A stretch of 64,000 nt of DNA from NCBI RefSeq assembly GCF_000718515.1, contig NZ_JNZS01000007.1:248001-312000 (forward strand), written 5' to 3'. The first letter of the stretch is position 1, and every line of letters starts with the position of its first letter. This stretch comes from Micromonospora parva (GTDB taxonomy: Bacteria > Actinomycetota > Actinomycetes > Mycobacteriales > Micromonosporaceae). The position numbers were made by a program, and so were the translations under genes. The notes under the pieces were generated by a model. The model made no database searches. It saw only the letters and a program-made list of their open reading frames with translations, and was not told the DNA's origin. Positions 29,730 through 38,760 of this stretch are shown here, one piece after another.

Positions 29730-30209
29730 ATGCCCGACGAACCTCGGTGGTTGACCGACCACGAGCGCGACGCCTGGCTTGCGCTGGCCAAACTCATGTT
29801 CAACCTGCCGAGCGCCCTCGACGCCCAACTCCTGCGGGACAACCACCTCACGCTGTTCGACTACTTCGTGCTCAGCGGCCTGTCCATGGCGCCGGGGCGA
29901 ACCATGCGACTCAGTGACCTCGCCAGCCACCTCAGCTGCTCGCTGTCCCGACTGTCGAACGTCGTCAAACGCCTCGAACAACGAGGCCTGCTCCGCCGCA
30001 CCCCCGACCCGGAAAGCCCCCGCTACACCGTGGCCTCGCTCACCGACGCCGGGTGGGATCTTGTGGTCGCCGCGGCCCCCGGCCACGTCGCGGCCGTCCG
30101 TGACTACGTCATCGACGGCCTCACCGCGAGCCAGATCGACGTCCTGCGCGAGGTGGCCTGCCATGTGACCCGGAAGATTTCCGAGGCTCCGGAGGCCAGC
30201 ACCCGCTGA
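29730..30209 (+). CDS. MarR-family repressor
   Basis: A 159-residue winged-helix regulator: SDLASHLSCSLSRLSNVVKRLEQRGLLRRTPDPESPR is the helix-turn-helix and wing. Likely represses itself and the divergent azoreductase through the tandem palindromes; the inducer may be a quinone or azo-type compound. ATG at 29730 without a strong ribosome-binding site. Confidence 0.85.
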   Translation: MPDEPRWLTDHERDAWLALAKLMFNLPSALDAQLLRDNHLTLFDYFVLSGLSMAPGRTMRLSDLASHLSCSLSRLSNVVKRLEQRGLLRRTPDPESPRYTVASLTDAGWDLVVAAAPGHVAAVRDYVIDGLTASQIDVLREVACHVTRKISEAPEASTR

Positions 30210-30455
30210 CGCCCGGGCGGGGTGCACCGCGTCGCCTGTTCCACCGGGCGGAACTGCACCCCCAGGTCACGGCGTCCCTTTCCCGGGCCGCCCGGGTGAT
30301 CGTCGTACGCATTGCCGAGCAGATCGTCTGCGTGGAATATTATCTCCCTGGCCGAGCATTCAACTGAGCGACGACCGGCACCAGACACCGGCCGCGACAG
30401 GGTTCAGAGCGCGAGTGATCGCACTGCTCGCGCGAGTCGGGATGGGGAACATCAG

Positions 30456-32318
30456 ATGATCATGGAGATCGGCATCGTCCTCGACGCGTCACGGTTGGCC
30501 CGCGCGCCGCTGGAGACAGTCGAGCTGGCCCGCCTCGCCGAGGAACGCGGCCTGGACCTTGTGGTCGTCGCCGACGCGGCGACCGGGACATCAGCCGGCC
30601 TGGACCCCTGGACCGCGGCGGTCTGGCTGGCGGGATCGACACGCCGGATCGCCATCGGTGCCCCCGCCGGCGCCACCACCGCTCCCGATCCGACCGACCC
30701 GCAAGCGCAGTACCCGAGCGTGATCGCCAAGGCGCTGGACAGCATCGACCTGCTGGCGCAGGGGCGGATCATCTCCGACCCCGCCGGCTGGGTCGTCGCG
30801 CCACGGGACGCGAAGCCGGCGGAACTGGCCCGCCTCGCCGAAGCCGACCTGCCCGTCGTGGTCCCGGTGGATTCGCGCGAGGACGTCGAACGCCTCGCAG
30901 CGCTCGCCGCCGAAGGCGACCACCGCAGCGGCGTACGCCGACGCTCGGCCGCGGTGCGCGCCCAGCGCAAGCCGGGCATCGACTACGACGGCGTACCAGC
31001 GTCACTCGCCGACGCCGCGGTCGAGCCCGGCGATCCGCAGTACCGCTCCCTGTCCTCCACCTATCTGCGCGGCGGTGCTCCCGGGTTGGTGCTGCGGCCC
31101 TCGACACCGGCCGAGGTGTCGGACGCGATCGAGTTCGCCCGACGACACCGGCACCTGCCCCTCGGCATCCGCAGCGCCGGCCACGGCATCAGCGGCCGTT
31201 CGACAAACCGGGGCGGCCTGGTGATCGACGTGGGCGCCATGAACACGATCAGTGTGGTGGACCCCGTCCGCCGGCTCGTGCGCATCGGCCCCGGCGCGAC
31301 CTGGAAGCAGGTCGCCGAAGCCCTGACCCCGCACGGGTGGGCACTCGGCTCGGGCGACTACGGCGGCGTCGGCGTCGGCGGGCTCGCCACCGCGGCCGGA
31401 ATCGGCCTGCTCTCGCGCAACCACGGCCTGACGATCGATCATCTCCGGTCGGTCGACCTCGTACTCGCCGACGGACGGCAGGTGCGGGCGAGCAGAGAGC
31501 ACAACCCGGAACTGTTCTGGGCCGTACGGGGAGCGGGCGCCAACTTCGGCATCGCCACCTCGTTCGAATTCGAGGTCGACGAGGTGGGCGAGGTCGGCTG
31601 GGCGCAACTCGTCCTGCTCTCCACCGACATCGAGCAGTCGCTGCGCCGCTTCGCGGAACTGGCCAGTTCGGCACCACGGGACACCACGGTGTTCCTCGTG
31701 ACCGGGCAGCCGCGTGCGGGCACGTCGACCATCCAACTCTTCGCTGTGGTCGACAACCCGGATCCCGACACCGTCGTGGCGCGCCTGACACCGTTCCTGG
31801 AACTCGGGGCGCTCGCCGGACAGCAGGTGGTGATGACGCCGTACTCGGGAGTCATGGGCAACGCCGCCGACGTCGGGCCGAACGGCCACCAGGGATTCGG
31901 CGAGCCGAACTCGCGGTCGGCCTTCCTGCCCACACTGACCCCCGAGTTCGCCCGTGATGCCGCGGCGATGCTTCGCAGCGGGGGCGTCTACTTCTTCGAG
32001 CTGCGGGCCATGGGCGGCGCGATCGCCGACGTCGCACCGGGCGAGGCGTCCTTCAGCCATCGGACGCCGGCATTCCAGCTGACGGCGATGGGCCAGAACA
32101 ATCAGCGCCTCAACGCCGTATGGGAACCACTGCGTCAGCACTTCGACGGCCTCTACCTCAGCTTCGAGACCGACCGCAGTCCCGAACGGCTGCTCGACGC
32201 CTTCCCGGCACCGGTGTTGGAGCGCCTTCGCACACTCAAACACCGCTACGACCCGGACAACCTCTTCCGGGACAACTTCGCCATCGACCCGCGGACAACG
32301 AAGGAGGCACAGGCATGA
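30456..32318 (+). CDS. Luciferase-like / FAD-linked oxidase fusion
   Basis: A 620-residue protein of unusual build. Residues about 1-160 resemble part of a luciferase-like (LLM) flavin/F420 monooxygenase (MEIGIVLDASRLA, IAIGAPAGA, AKALDSIDLLAQGR), shorter than a full barrel. Residues about 185-620 are a berberine-bridge-type FAD oxidase: LRPSTPAEVSDAIEFAR, RSAGHGISGRSTN with the His expected to bind FAD covalently, and C-terminal YDPDNLFRDNFAI. The second covalent Cys of bicovalent enzymes is absent. Its stop overlaps the next gene (ATGA), a full-length LLM enzyme. Confidence 0.8.
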   Translation: MIMEIGIVLDASRLARAPLETVELARLAEERGLDLVVVADAATGTSAGLDPWTAAVWLAGSTRRIAIGAPAGATTAPDPTDPQAQYPSVIAKALDSIDLLAQGRIISDPAGWVVAPRDAKPAELARLAEADLPVVVPVDSREDVERLAALAAEGDHRSGVRRRSAAVRAQRKPGIDYDGVPASLADAAVEPGDPQYRSLSSTYLRGGAPGLVLRPSTPAEVSDAIEFARRHRHLPLGIRSAGHGISGRSTNRGGLVIDVGAMNTISVVDPVRRLVRIGPGATWKQVAEALTPHGWALGSGDYGGVGVGGLATAAGIGLLSRNHGLTIDHLRSVDLVLADGRQVRASREHNPELFWAVRGAGANFGIATSFEFEVDEVGEVGWAQLVLLSTDIEQSLRRFAELASSAPRDTTVFLVTGQPRAGTSTIQLFAVVDNPDPDTVVARLTPFLELGALAGQQVVMTPYSGVMGNAADVGPNGHQGFGEPNSRSAFLPTLTPEFARDAAAMLRSGGVYFFELRAMGGAIADVAPGEASFSHRTPAFQLTAMGQNNQRLNAVWEPLRQHFDGLYLSFETDRSPERLLDAFPAPVLERLRTLKHRYDPDNLFRDNFAIDPRTTKEAQA

Positions 32319-33244
32319 CCGACTACGGACACGACCTGCTCTTCGGCGCTTTCATCACACCCGCCGCACAACAGGCCCGACAGGTCGTCGACCTGGCGGT
32401 CACCGCGGACCGGGCCGGCCTCGACCTCGTCAGCTTCCAGGACCACCCGTACCAGGCCTCGTACCTGGACACGTCGACCCTGCTCGCCTTCGCCGCGGCC
32501 CGCACCGAGCGCGTCCACCTCAACGCCAACGTCACCAGCCTGCCGCTACGGCCACCGGCCGTCCTGGCCCGGGCCGCCGCCTCGCTCGACATCCTCAGCG
32601 GCGGCCGCTTCGAACTCGGCATCGGTGCCGGTGCGTTCTGGGACGGCATCGCCGCCATGGGCGGACGCCGGCTCAGCGCCGCCCAGGGCGTCACCGCGCT
32701 GCGCGAAGGGATCGAGATCATCCGCGAGATCTGGGACACCACGGCCCCCGGCGAGGTGAGCTACGACGGGCAGTACTACTCGGTCAAGGGCGCCCGACGC
32801 GGACCGCGTCCCGCCCACGACATCCCGATCTGGGTCGGGGCGTACAAGCCCAAGATGCTCGCGCTCACCGGTGCGGTCGCCGACGGCTGGCTGCCCAGCA
32901 TCGAGTACCTGCCCCGGGGCGCCGACTCCCTACCGGAACTCAACGCGCGAATCGACGGCGCGGCGCACGACGCCGGCCGCGACCCGGCAGCCGTACGACG
33001 GTTGATGAACTTCATGAAGGTCCAGCTCTCGTCAGCCCCGCGTGGGCTTCTCAACGGCCCGCCCGCCGCCTGGGTCGACCAGATCGTCGACCTGGCGCTG
33101 CGGGACGGCATCAGCGCCTTCATCATCGGTGGGGACGACCCGAGCATCACCGAGCGTTTCGGCGCCGAGATCGCACCTGCCGTGCGAGAGGTCGTCGAGC
33201 GGGAACGCAAGGCCGGCGCAGCCGCCCGGCCGCCCAGAGCGTAG
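32315..33244 (+). CDS. LLM-class flavin/F420-dependent oxidoreductase
   Basis: A 309-residue TIM-barrel LLM enzyme: LLFGAFITPAAQQARQVVDLA, FQDHPYQASYLDTSTLLAFAAART, SGGRFELGIGAGAFWDGIAAMGG and IPIWVGAYKPKMLALTGAVADGW-type motif near residue 170. Such enzymes use FMNH2 or F420. Start overlaps the previous stop; GGAGG lies 9 bases upstream. Co-transcribed with the fusion flavoprotein, so the two probably act on one substrate, which is unknown. Confidence 0.85.
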   Translation: MTDYGHDLLFGAFITPAAQQARQVVDLAVTADRAGLDLVSFQDHPYQASYLDTSTLLAFAAARTERVHLNANVTSLPLRPPAVLARAAASLDILSGGRFELGIGAGAFWDGIAAMGGRRLSAAQGVTALREGIEIIREIWDTTAPGEVSYDGQYYSVKGARRGPRPAHDIPIWVGAYKPKMLALTGAVADGWLPSIEYLPRGADSLPELNARIDGAAHDAGRDPAAVRRLMNFMKVQLSSAPRGLLNGPPAAWVDQIVDLALRDGISAFIIGGDDPSITERFGAEIAPAVREVVERERKAGAAARPPRA

Positions 33245-33262
33245 GAGCCGCGAGGTGGGGGT

Positions 33263-33327
33263 GGGCGGCCCGGAGAGGTGATCGCCGGGCCGCCCGGTGG
33301 TGAGCCACGCTGGGCGGCCCGGCGATC
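33263..33327. terminator. Overlapping terminator hairpins
   Basis: Two mutually exclusive stems share 33285-33295: an 11-bp stem (33263-33273 with 33285-33295) and a perfect 16-bp stem (33280-33295 with 33312-33327; gatcgccgggccgccc and complement). They separate the convergent LLM oxidoreductase (+) and hydrolase (-) genes. Confidence 0.8.
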
Positions 33328-33333
33328 AGCCGG

Positions 33334-35229
33334 TCAGAGACCGGCGGCGTGTGCGGCGGCGGTGCCACCGACCACGGGCAGGACGATATTGCTGCTCTTC
33401 AGCGCGACCTTCAGGTTCGCGGCGGTGGTGTCCGCCTGGCTGGAGTACTGCGGGTAGCTGGCCACGATGATCACGCCGATCCGGTGGCCGGGCTTGAAGA
33501 CGTAGTCCTCCGGCAGCAGCGGGAAGCTGAAGTTGTACGACTCCCCCGGCACCAGTGGCACGGCGACGCGGATCGACTGCCGGTTCTGGGCGTCCATGAT
33601 GCCCTTGGTGACCAGCTCGTAGTCGGCGGTGGCCACCCGCTTCGCCGTCTGCTTGTAGCAGCCGTCGTCGGTCGGGCTGCTCTCGCCCCAGCAGTCCGAC
33701 GTGTCCAGGGTGATGATCCCTTCGCCGGAGGCCCGGTGCGCGACCCGCTCGTCGGTGCCGTAGTCGACCAGGATGGCCCCGAGGTTGGTGTCGGCCTGGT
33801 CGGCGGAGGCCCGCAGCTGCACGGTGGGCGTGCCGGAGATGTGCAGCGGCGCGGACAGCGGCGCGGAGAGGAACGCCAGCCGGTTGGGCTGCACCACGTC
33901 CGGGTTGAGGATCATGGTGTTCTGGCTCTGCGTGCGGCTGTCCTGGAACGCCCCGGTCGCCGGCTTCGCGGTGGGCACCAGCCCGAGACCGCCCGCGCCG
34001 GTGGCGCCGGGCTGCAGGAACACCTCGGTGTCGGCCTTGCCGGGGATCGGCCAGTCGGCGTGGGTCTCCCACACGTCGGCGGAGCGCTCCAGGTCCACCC
34101 GCGGCTCGTCCATGATGCCGTTGGCGACGCCCTGCAGCCAGAAGTCGAACCACCGGTGCAACGTCGACACCCACACCGCGCGGCGCGAGTCGAACGGGTC
34201 GACGTGGCCCTCCTGCGACAGCCACAGCTTGCGCGGCACGTTGTTCTCCGCCAGGGCGTACCAGAACTTGCTGAAGTGGTCCGGGCGGACGTTGTCGTCG
34301 TTGAGGCCGTGGTAGAGCAGCACGCTGGCGGTGACGTTGGGGACCTTCTTGACGTAGCTGCGCTCGTTCCAGAAGGAGGTGTAGTCGCCGTGCTCGTCGC
34401 CGTCGGCGGCGCCTATCGCGTCGCGTACCGGCTTGCAGTAGTCCCGACGCTCGGGATTGGTGACCGTGTTGGCCAGCGACGACACGTAGCTGTTGCCGCG
34501 GGTGACCACGCCGTTGCTGCGCACGTAGTCGTAGTACTCGGTCGGTCCGCTGATAGGCACGACGGTGGTCAGGCCCTTCACGCCGGTCACCGCCGTGGCC
34601 ATGGCCAGCGAGCCGTCGTACGACTTGCCGATCATCCCCGTCTTGCCGTTGTGCCAGTCCGCCTTGACGATCTCACCGGCGGCGTTACGGGCGGTGGCCC
34701 GGCCGTTGAGCCAGTTGATGGCCTGCTTGGCGCTCAGGTTGTCCTGGTTGGCGTTGGTGGTCGGGCAGCCGGTGGAGTTGTTGGTGCCGACCATGTCCAG
34801 CAGGATGACCGCGTAGCCGCGCGGCACGAAGTAGTTGTCGTAGAACAGGGGCCACTTGTCCAGCAGCCCGTCGCCGTCGAGGTCCGCCTTGCACTCGGAC
34901 TCGTTGCCCCGGCAGACAGTCGAGTAGTAGGGGCTGGCGTCCATCACGACGGGGGCCTTGAGCCCCTGTGCGGTGGCCGCCGGCCGCATCAGGTCGAACG
35001 CGATGATGTCGCGCAGACCGTCGTTGTCGCTGTCGAAGGTGGAGTCGATGAAGAGGCGTTCCCGAATGGCGTCGGCGTAGCCGAACACCGGCTGGGTGAC
35101 GCCGTCCTGGACGACGATCGACGGCGGGCCGTCCGCCGCCAGCGCCTGTGGTGCCGCGCCGAGGGCGGCGAGCACTGTCGCGGACAGTACGGCCACGCCT
35201 CTGCGCCACCGCGTTCCCACTGTAGCCAT
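33334..35229 (-). CDS. Secreted X-Pro dipeptidyl-peptidase/CocE-like hydrolase
   Basis: A 631-residue exported serine hydrolase with a signal peptide ending near AAPQALA-ADGP. The alpha/beta-hydrolase triad is visible as Ser in IGKSYDGSLA, Asp in YHGLNDDNVRP and His in SQEGHVDPFDSRR. The C-terminal ~200 residues are the jelly-roll domain of the CocE/NonD/PepX family (LHISGTPTVQLRASADQADTNLGAILVDYG). It probably cleaves X-Pro peptides or esters outside the cell. Monocistronic, between terminators. Confidence 0.85.
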   Translation of the reverse strand: MATVGTRWRRGVAVLSATVLAALGAAPQALAADGPPSIVVQDGVTQPVFGYADAIRERLFIDSTFDSDNDGLRDIIAFDLMRPAATAQGLKAPVVMDASPYYSTVCRGNESECKADLDGDGLLDKWPLFYDNYFVPRGYAVILLDMVGTNNSTGCPTTNANQDNLSAKQAINWLNGRATARNAAGEIVKADWHNGKTGMIGKSYDGSLAMATAVTGVKGLTTVVPISGPTEYYDYVRSNGVVTRGNSYVSSLANTVTNPERRDYCKPVRDAIGAADGDEHGDYTSFWNERSYVKKVPNVTASVLLYHGLNDDNVRPDHFSKFWYALAENNVPRKLWLSQEGHVDPFDSRRAVWVSTLHRWFDFWLQGVANGIMDEPRVDLERSADVWETHADWPIPGKADTEVFLQPGATGAGGLGLVPTAKPATGAFQDSRTQSQNTMILNPDVVQPNRLAFLSAPLSAPLHISGTPTVQLRASADQADTNLGAILVDYGTDERVAHRASGEGIITLDTSDCWGESSPTDDGCYKQTAKRVATADYELVTKGIMDAQNRQSIRVAVPLVPGESYNFSFPLLPEDYVFKPGHRIGVIIVASYPQYSSQADTTAANLKVALKSSNIVLPVVGGTAAAHAAGL

Positions 35230-35374
35230 GCATTCTCCTTGATGTGTCCGAGGCTGCGTACGCTACGAGCCGGCGGCCGGTGCCACCACCTGCACGTGTA
35301 GGAAGTTCGTCGGGCGTGCTTCGACGGGGTGCGTCAGTCGCCCGGCGGGCAGCAGTGCGGCGGGCACGGCAAGA

Positions 35375-35419
35375 CCCCGGTGCGACGCCGACCGGTGCCG
35401 GGCCGGCGTCGCACCGGGG
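35375..35419 (-). terminator. Terminator after the thioredoxin-like lipoprotein gene
   Basis: A perfect 16-bp stem (CCCCGGTGCGACGCCG and complement) with a 13-nt loop, 17 bp beyond the lipoprotein stop. Confidence 0.8.
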
Positions 35420-35435
35420 TGTCTGGATGACGGGG

Positions 35436-36020
35436 CTACGGCTGGCCGGCCAGCACCAGCTCCCGCAGCCGCCGGTCGAGGGTCGGGGCGTCCAGGCCAC
35501 CCGGCCAGCCGCGCAGCAGTGCGCCACCCTTGGCCACCAGCACGACGGCCGGCGGCTCCCGCACCGCGTACGAACGCCAGATCGTCTGCTGGTCGTCCAG
35601 GACGACCGGATACTCCACCTGGTGGGCGCGCAGGTAGTCCTGGACCTCGTCGGCCTGGTCCGCGCCGGCCACGCCAACGAAGACCACCCGGTCCCGATAG
35701 CTGCGGGCCAGCTCGCTGAGGGCGGCCTGGCGACTGGCGCAGGTGGTGCACCAGGAGTTGAAGAAGGTGAAGACGACGGGGCGCTGCGCCCACAGTTCGG
35801 CGGCGGCGAACGGTGTGCCGTCGGTCAGCGCGCCGGTGAACGCCGGGGCGGCCGGGGCGGTGCCGGGTGCCGGGCGCAACGCCAGGTCGGCGGGGACCGG
35901 TCCGGGCAGCGCCGCCGCCCCTCCGGCGGGCGCCGGTGGAGGCCCGGCCTCGGGTGTGGGCGTGCTGCATCCGCCCAGCAGTGCCACAGTCAGCAGCAGC
36001 GGCAGGAGTGCCCGCCTCAT
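35436..36020 (-). CDS. TlpA/thioredoxin-like lipoprotein
   Basis: A 194-residue lipoprotein: lipobox in LLTVALLGGCS, a Pro/Ala-rich spacer to about residue 60, then a redoxin fold with the active site FFNSWCTTCASRQ (CxxC) and the cis-Pro region REPPAVVLV. It should act outside the membrane in thiol-disulfide exchange. Its start overlaps the stop of the upstream lipoprotein gene by 4 bp. Confidence 0.8.
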   Translation of the reverse strand: MRRALLPLLLTVALLGGCSTPTPEAGPPPAPAGGAAALPGPVPADLALRPAPGTAPAAPAFTGALTDGTPFAAAELWAQRPVVFTFFNSWCTTCASRQAALSELARSYRDRVVFVGVAGADQADEVQDYLRAHQVEYPVVLDDQQTIWRSYAVREPPAVVLVAKGGALLRGWPGGLDAPTLDRRLRELVLAGQP

Positions 36021-36451
36021 GACGGGACCACCGCCACCAGCGCCGGGCCCTCGCTGCTGTCCGACGTCAGGTCGAGCGCCGGCCGGCCGTCCACCTCCAG
36101 CCGGTAGGAGGCCCGCTGCGGCACGCGCACCGCAACGGCGAACTCGCAGTAGGTGGGCATGCGCTCGACCCCCAGGTCCTCGGCGAAGGCGGCCACCGCG
36201 GTTCCCGCCGGCAGCTGCCCGCTGGCCACCGCCGCCCCGTCCGGGTCGAGTACGCGGTACGGCGCCCGGTTGTGGAAGTGCGTGTACGGGCCGGTGCCGG
36301 CGCAGTCCACACCCGCGGCCCGGATGTTGATGTCGCGGACCAGGACCCGGACGGTCGTCGGGGAGACCGCCTCCTGGGTGGCGCCGACGGCGCCGCAGCC
36401 GGTCGCGCCGGCCAGCAGCAGGGGCAGCAGAGTCATGATGCTTCGCCGCAC
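36017..36451 (-). CDS. Small lipoprotein of unknown function
   Basis: A 144-residue protein whose N-terminus (VRRSIMTLLPLLLAGATGCG) is a lipoprotein signal. GTG start at 36451 with AAGGAGG 5 bases upstream. The body has two further Cys (VDCAGTG and TYCEFAV) that could form a disulfide, possibly a substrate of the adjacent thioredoxin-like lipoprotein; I recognise no family. Confidence 0.6.
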   Translation of the reverse strand: MRRSIMTLLPLLLAGATGCGAVGATQEAVSPTTVRVLVRDINIRAAGVDCAGTGPYTHFHNRAPYRVLDPDGAAVASGQLPAGTAVAAFAEDLGVERMPTYCEFAVAVRVPQRASYRLEVDGRPALDLTSDSSEGPALVAVVPS

Positions 36452-36470
36452 GTCATCCTCCTTCGGCCCG

Positions 36471-36512
36471 CCTGCCGGGTCCGCGGCGGCCTGTCGCCGC
36501 GGACCCGGCAGG
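36471..36512 (-). terminator. Terminator after the M6 protease gene
   Basis: A perfect 18-bp stem (cctgccgggtccgcggcg and complement) with a 6-nt loop, 24 bp beyond the protease stop. Confidence 0.85.
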
Positions 36513-36536
36513 ACCGGGGTCAACCTCGGGCGTCGG

Positions 36537-38582
36537 TCAGGACTTCTCGACCCGGCACTGCTTGGTCACCGTCTTCGTCGGGTCGCTCTCCGAGGTCGCG
36601 GTGAGCTTCACGAAGCCGGTCTCCGCGGCGGCGGCGGTGGCACCCACCGACACCGTGACCGTGGTGGCCTTGCCGAACTGTGCGGTGGCGAGCTGGTTGG
36701 GCAGCCAGGTCCGCCAACCCTTGCCGGCCACCTCCGCGGACAGGCGGTAGACGTCCGACTTCAGGTAAGCGCTGACGTTCTCCGGGTGCTGCTGCCCGCC
36801 GGCCGAGTAGGTACCGGTGTTGGTCAGCTCGAACGAGCAGGTCACGCCGCGGTTGGTGGGCTTGCCGCCGCTGGTCACCTCGCCCTTGCCCAGGTTCACT
36901 CCGTGACTGCTCGGCCCGCCGGTGCCGTCCAGGGAACGCACCGCCACGGTGTAGGACAGCGAGCCGGCCGAGTCCCGCTTGAGATCGATGATGTAGAAGT
37001 GCAGCCGGTTGGCCTCGTCGACGTACTCGTACTGGCTGCCGGTGTCCGCGCCGGCGTGGAACAGCGCGTCGGAGAGCTGCCGGTAGTCACCCATGGTGAT
37101 CTTCTGTGGGGTGCCGTCGGGCCGGTAGAAGTCGATCATGTCGATGTCCTGCGGGTTGGCGTCCACCACCCACTGGAACGGGGCGCTGTCGGCGTTCTTC
37201 GTCTTGCTCAGCAGCACGCCGCTGTCCGGGGTGAAGGAGTCCGCGCCCATCCGGTCGACGACCTCGACCGTGTAGTTGTTGAAGTTGCCGCCGTCGCACA
37301 ACGGGTCGGTGCTGACCGCACAGGTCGGCGACAGGTCCTTGTTGAGCGCGATGTTCACCCCACTCAGACCCTTCGGGCCGGCGTCGACCGCCCGGGACGT
37401 GACCTGCGCGACCACCAGACCCGAGGAGGCCAGCGACTCCCGCGACAGCCGCAGCACGTGCTCCTCGCCGACCAGCCCGATCTTGATCTTGTCCCGCAGG
37501 GTGTGCAGCGAGCCCATCGAGCCACCGTTGGTCGGTGGGATCTGCCAGCGGGTGTGCGGACCGCCCGGGCCGTTGAACGACCCGCGCGACATCATGCTCC
37601 AGATCCCGGTGTACGCCCGGCGCAGCGGCTCGCCGTACGGGTTGTTGTAGTTGTCGCCGATGCCGAGCAGGTGGGACAACTCGTGGGCGTAGACGCCCAT
37701 GCCGGAGCTCTCGCCCTGCGTCGAGGAGCCGCCGCCAGCGTTCGGCCACAGCGTCGCCGCCGCCTTCCACGAGGTCCAGTCCACGTAGCGGGTCTTCGCC
37801 CAGTTCGGCAGGTTGGGGTCCGGCGGACCCCAGGCGTCCGGCACGTCCTCCTTGTTCTGGAAGATCATCTGCCCGAACTCCTGCCAGGTCGACGACTCGT
37901 CCTGGCCGGCGCTGAGGATGAACACCAACTCGTACTGGTTGGCGACCTCCTCGCCGACGGCCGCCCGCCAGGCGCCCAGGCCGTCGGTGCGGATGTTCTT
38001 GCCGCACACGTCCCCGCTCGGGCAGGCACCCGGGTTGAACCCGTTGTCCAGCCCGTACTGGTAGGACTTGGCCGGCATCTGGTACGGCCCGAACCCGGTG
38101 AGGTCGACGCCGTAGCGGCCGTTGGAGTCCTGCATCCAGTACTCGTGCAGGGTGTGGCCCTTGTTCAAAGTGTTCGGGGTGTTCAGGAAGTCCTGGTAGA
38201 ACTTCGGCACGTCGGCCCGGGGAATGTTCGTCGCGACGGACTGCGGGTTGCCGAACACCGTCGAGCGGGCCCGCTGGGAGACCGCGAACGTCTCATCCGG
38301 ATAGTCGAGCGCCACCAGAGCGATCTTGAAGTTGCGGACCGAGCCCGACACGCTCGGGTCGGCCCAGTTCTTGCCCGGCACAGCCTTGTAGTCGTTCCAG
38401 GTCATCGTGTCCGGGTTCTGCCAGGCCTGCGGGTCCAGGACCTGGAACGGCGCGGTGCCGCCGGCCGGGTTGGCCGGGGCCGCGGCGGCCTGCGCCGCCC
38501 CGGTCGCCACCAGGGTGGTCACCACGGCTGCGGCCAGTACGGCCCGCCTCAGCCGGGTTCGATGGGGGGTAGCACGGTGCAC
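36537..38582 (-). CDS. Secreted M6-family (immune inhibitor A-like) metalloprotease
   Basis: A 681-residue secreted protein. The GTG at 38582 (VHRATPHRTRLRRAVLAAAVV) follows GAGGTGAT; the signal peptide ends near AQAAAA-PANPA. The zinc motif is YAHELSHLLGIGDNYN (HExxHxxGxxD) near residue 300, typical of M6 proteases. The last ~160 residues form an APHP/CARDB-like beta domain (VTCSFELTNTGTYS). It likely degrades extracellular protein. Confidence 0.85.
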   Translation of the reverse strand: MHRATPHRTRLRRAVLAAAVVTTLVATGAAQAAAAPANPAGGTAPFQVLDPQAWQNPDTMTWNDYKAVPGKNWADPSVSGSVRNFKIALVALDYPDETFAVSQRARSTVFGNPQSVATNIPRADVPKFYQDFLNTPNTLNKGHTLHEYWMQDSNGRYGVDLTGFGPYQMPAKSYQYGLDNGFNPGACPSGDVCGKNIRTDGLGAWRAAVGEEVANQYELVFILSAGQDESSTWQEFGQMIFQNKEDVPDAWGPPDPNLPNWAKTRYVDWTSWKAAATLWPNAGGGSSTQGESSGMGVYAHELSHLLGIGDNYNNPYGEPLRRAYTGIWSMMSRGSFNGPGGPHTRWQIPPTNGGSMGSLHTLRDKIKIGLVGEEHVLRLSRESLASSGLVVAQVTSRAVDAGPKGLSGVNIALNKDLSPTCAVSTDPLCDGGNFNNYTVEVVDRMGADSFTPDSGVLLSKTKNADSAPFQWVVDANPQDIDMIDFYRPDGTPQKITMGDYRQLSDALFHAGADTGSQYEYVDEANRLHFYIIDLKRDSAGSLSYTVAVRSLDGTGGPSSHGVNLGKGEVTSGGKPTNRGVTCSFELTNTGTYSAGGQQHPENVSAYLKSDVYRLSAEVAGKGWRTWLPNQLATAQFGKATTVTVSVGATAAAAETGFVKLTATSESDPTKTVTKQCRVEKS

Positions 38583-38760
38583 GGAATCACCTCTCGTCGG
38601 AGGAAAACGCGGCGCTGGCGTCCCGGTGGGGGTACCGCGCGACACCTGTCAGCAGGCCGCGCAGCGAATCTAGGAGGGCGGGCCGGTGCCGGTCACCGTG
38701 CAGATGTCGGCAGGTGGGCCGGCGACTTCCGACACCTGAAGGACCGGCGTGCCCGCCGGC

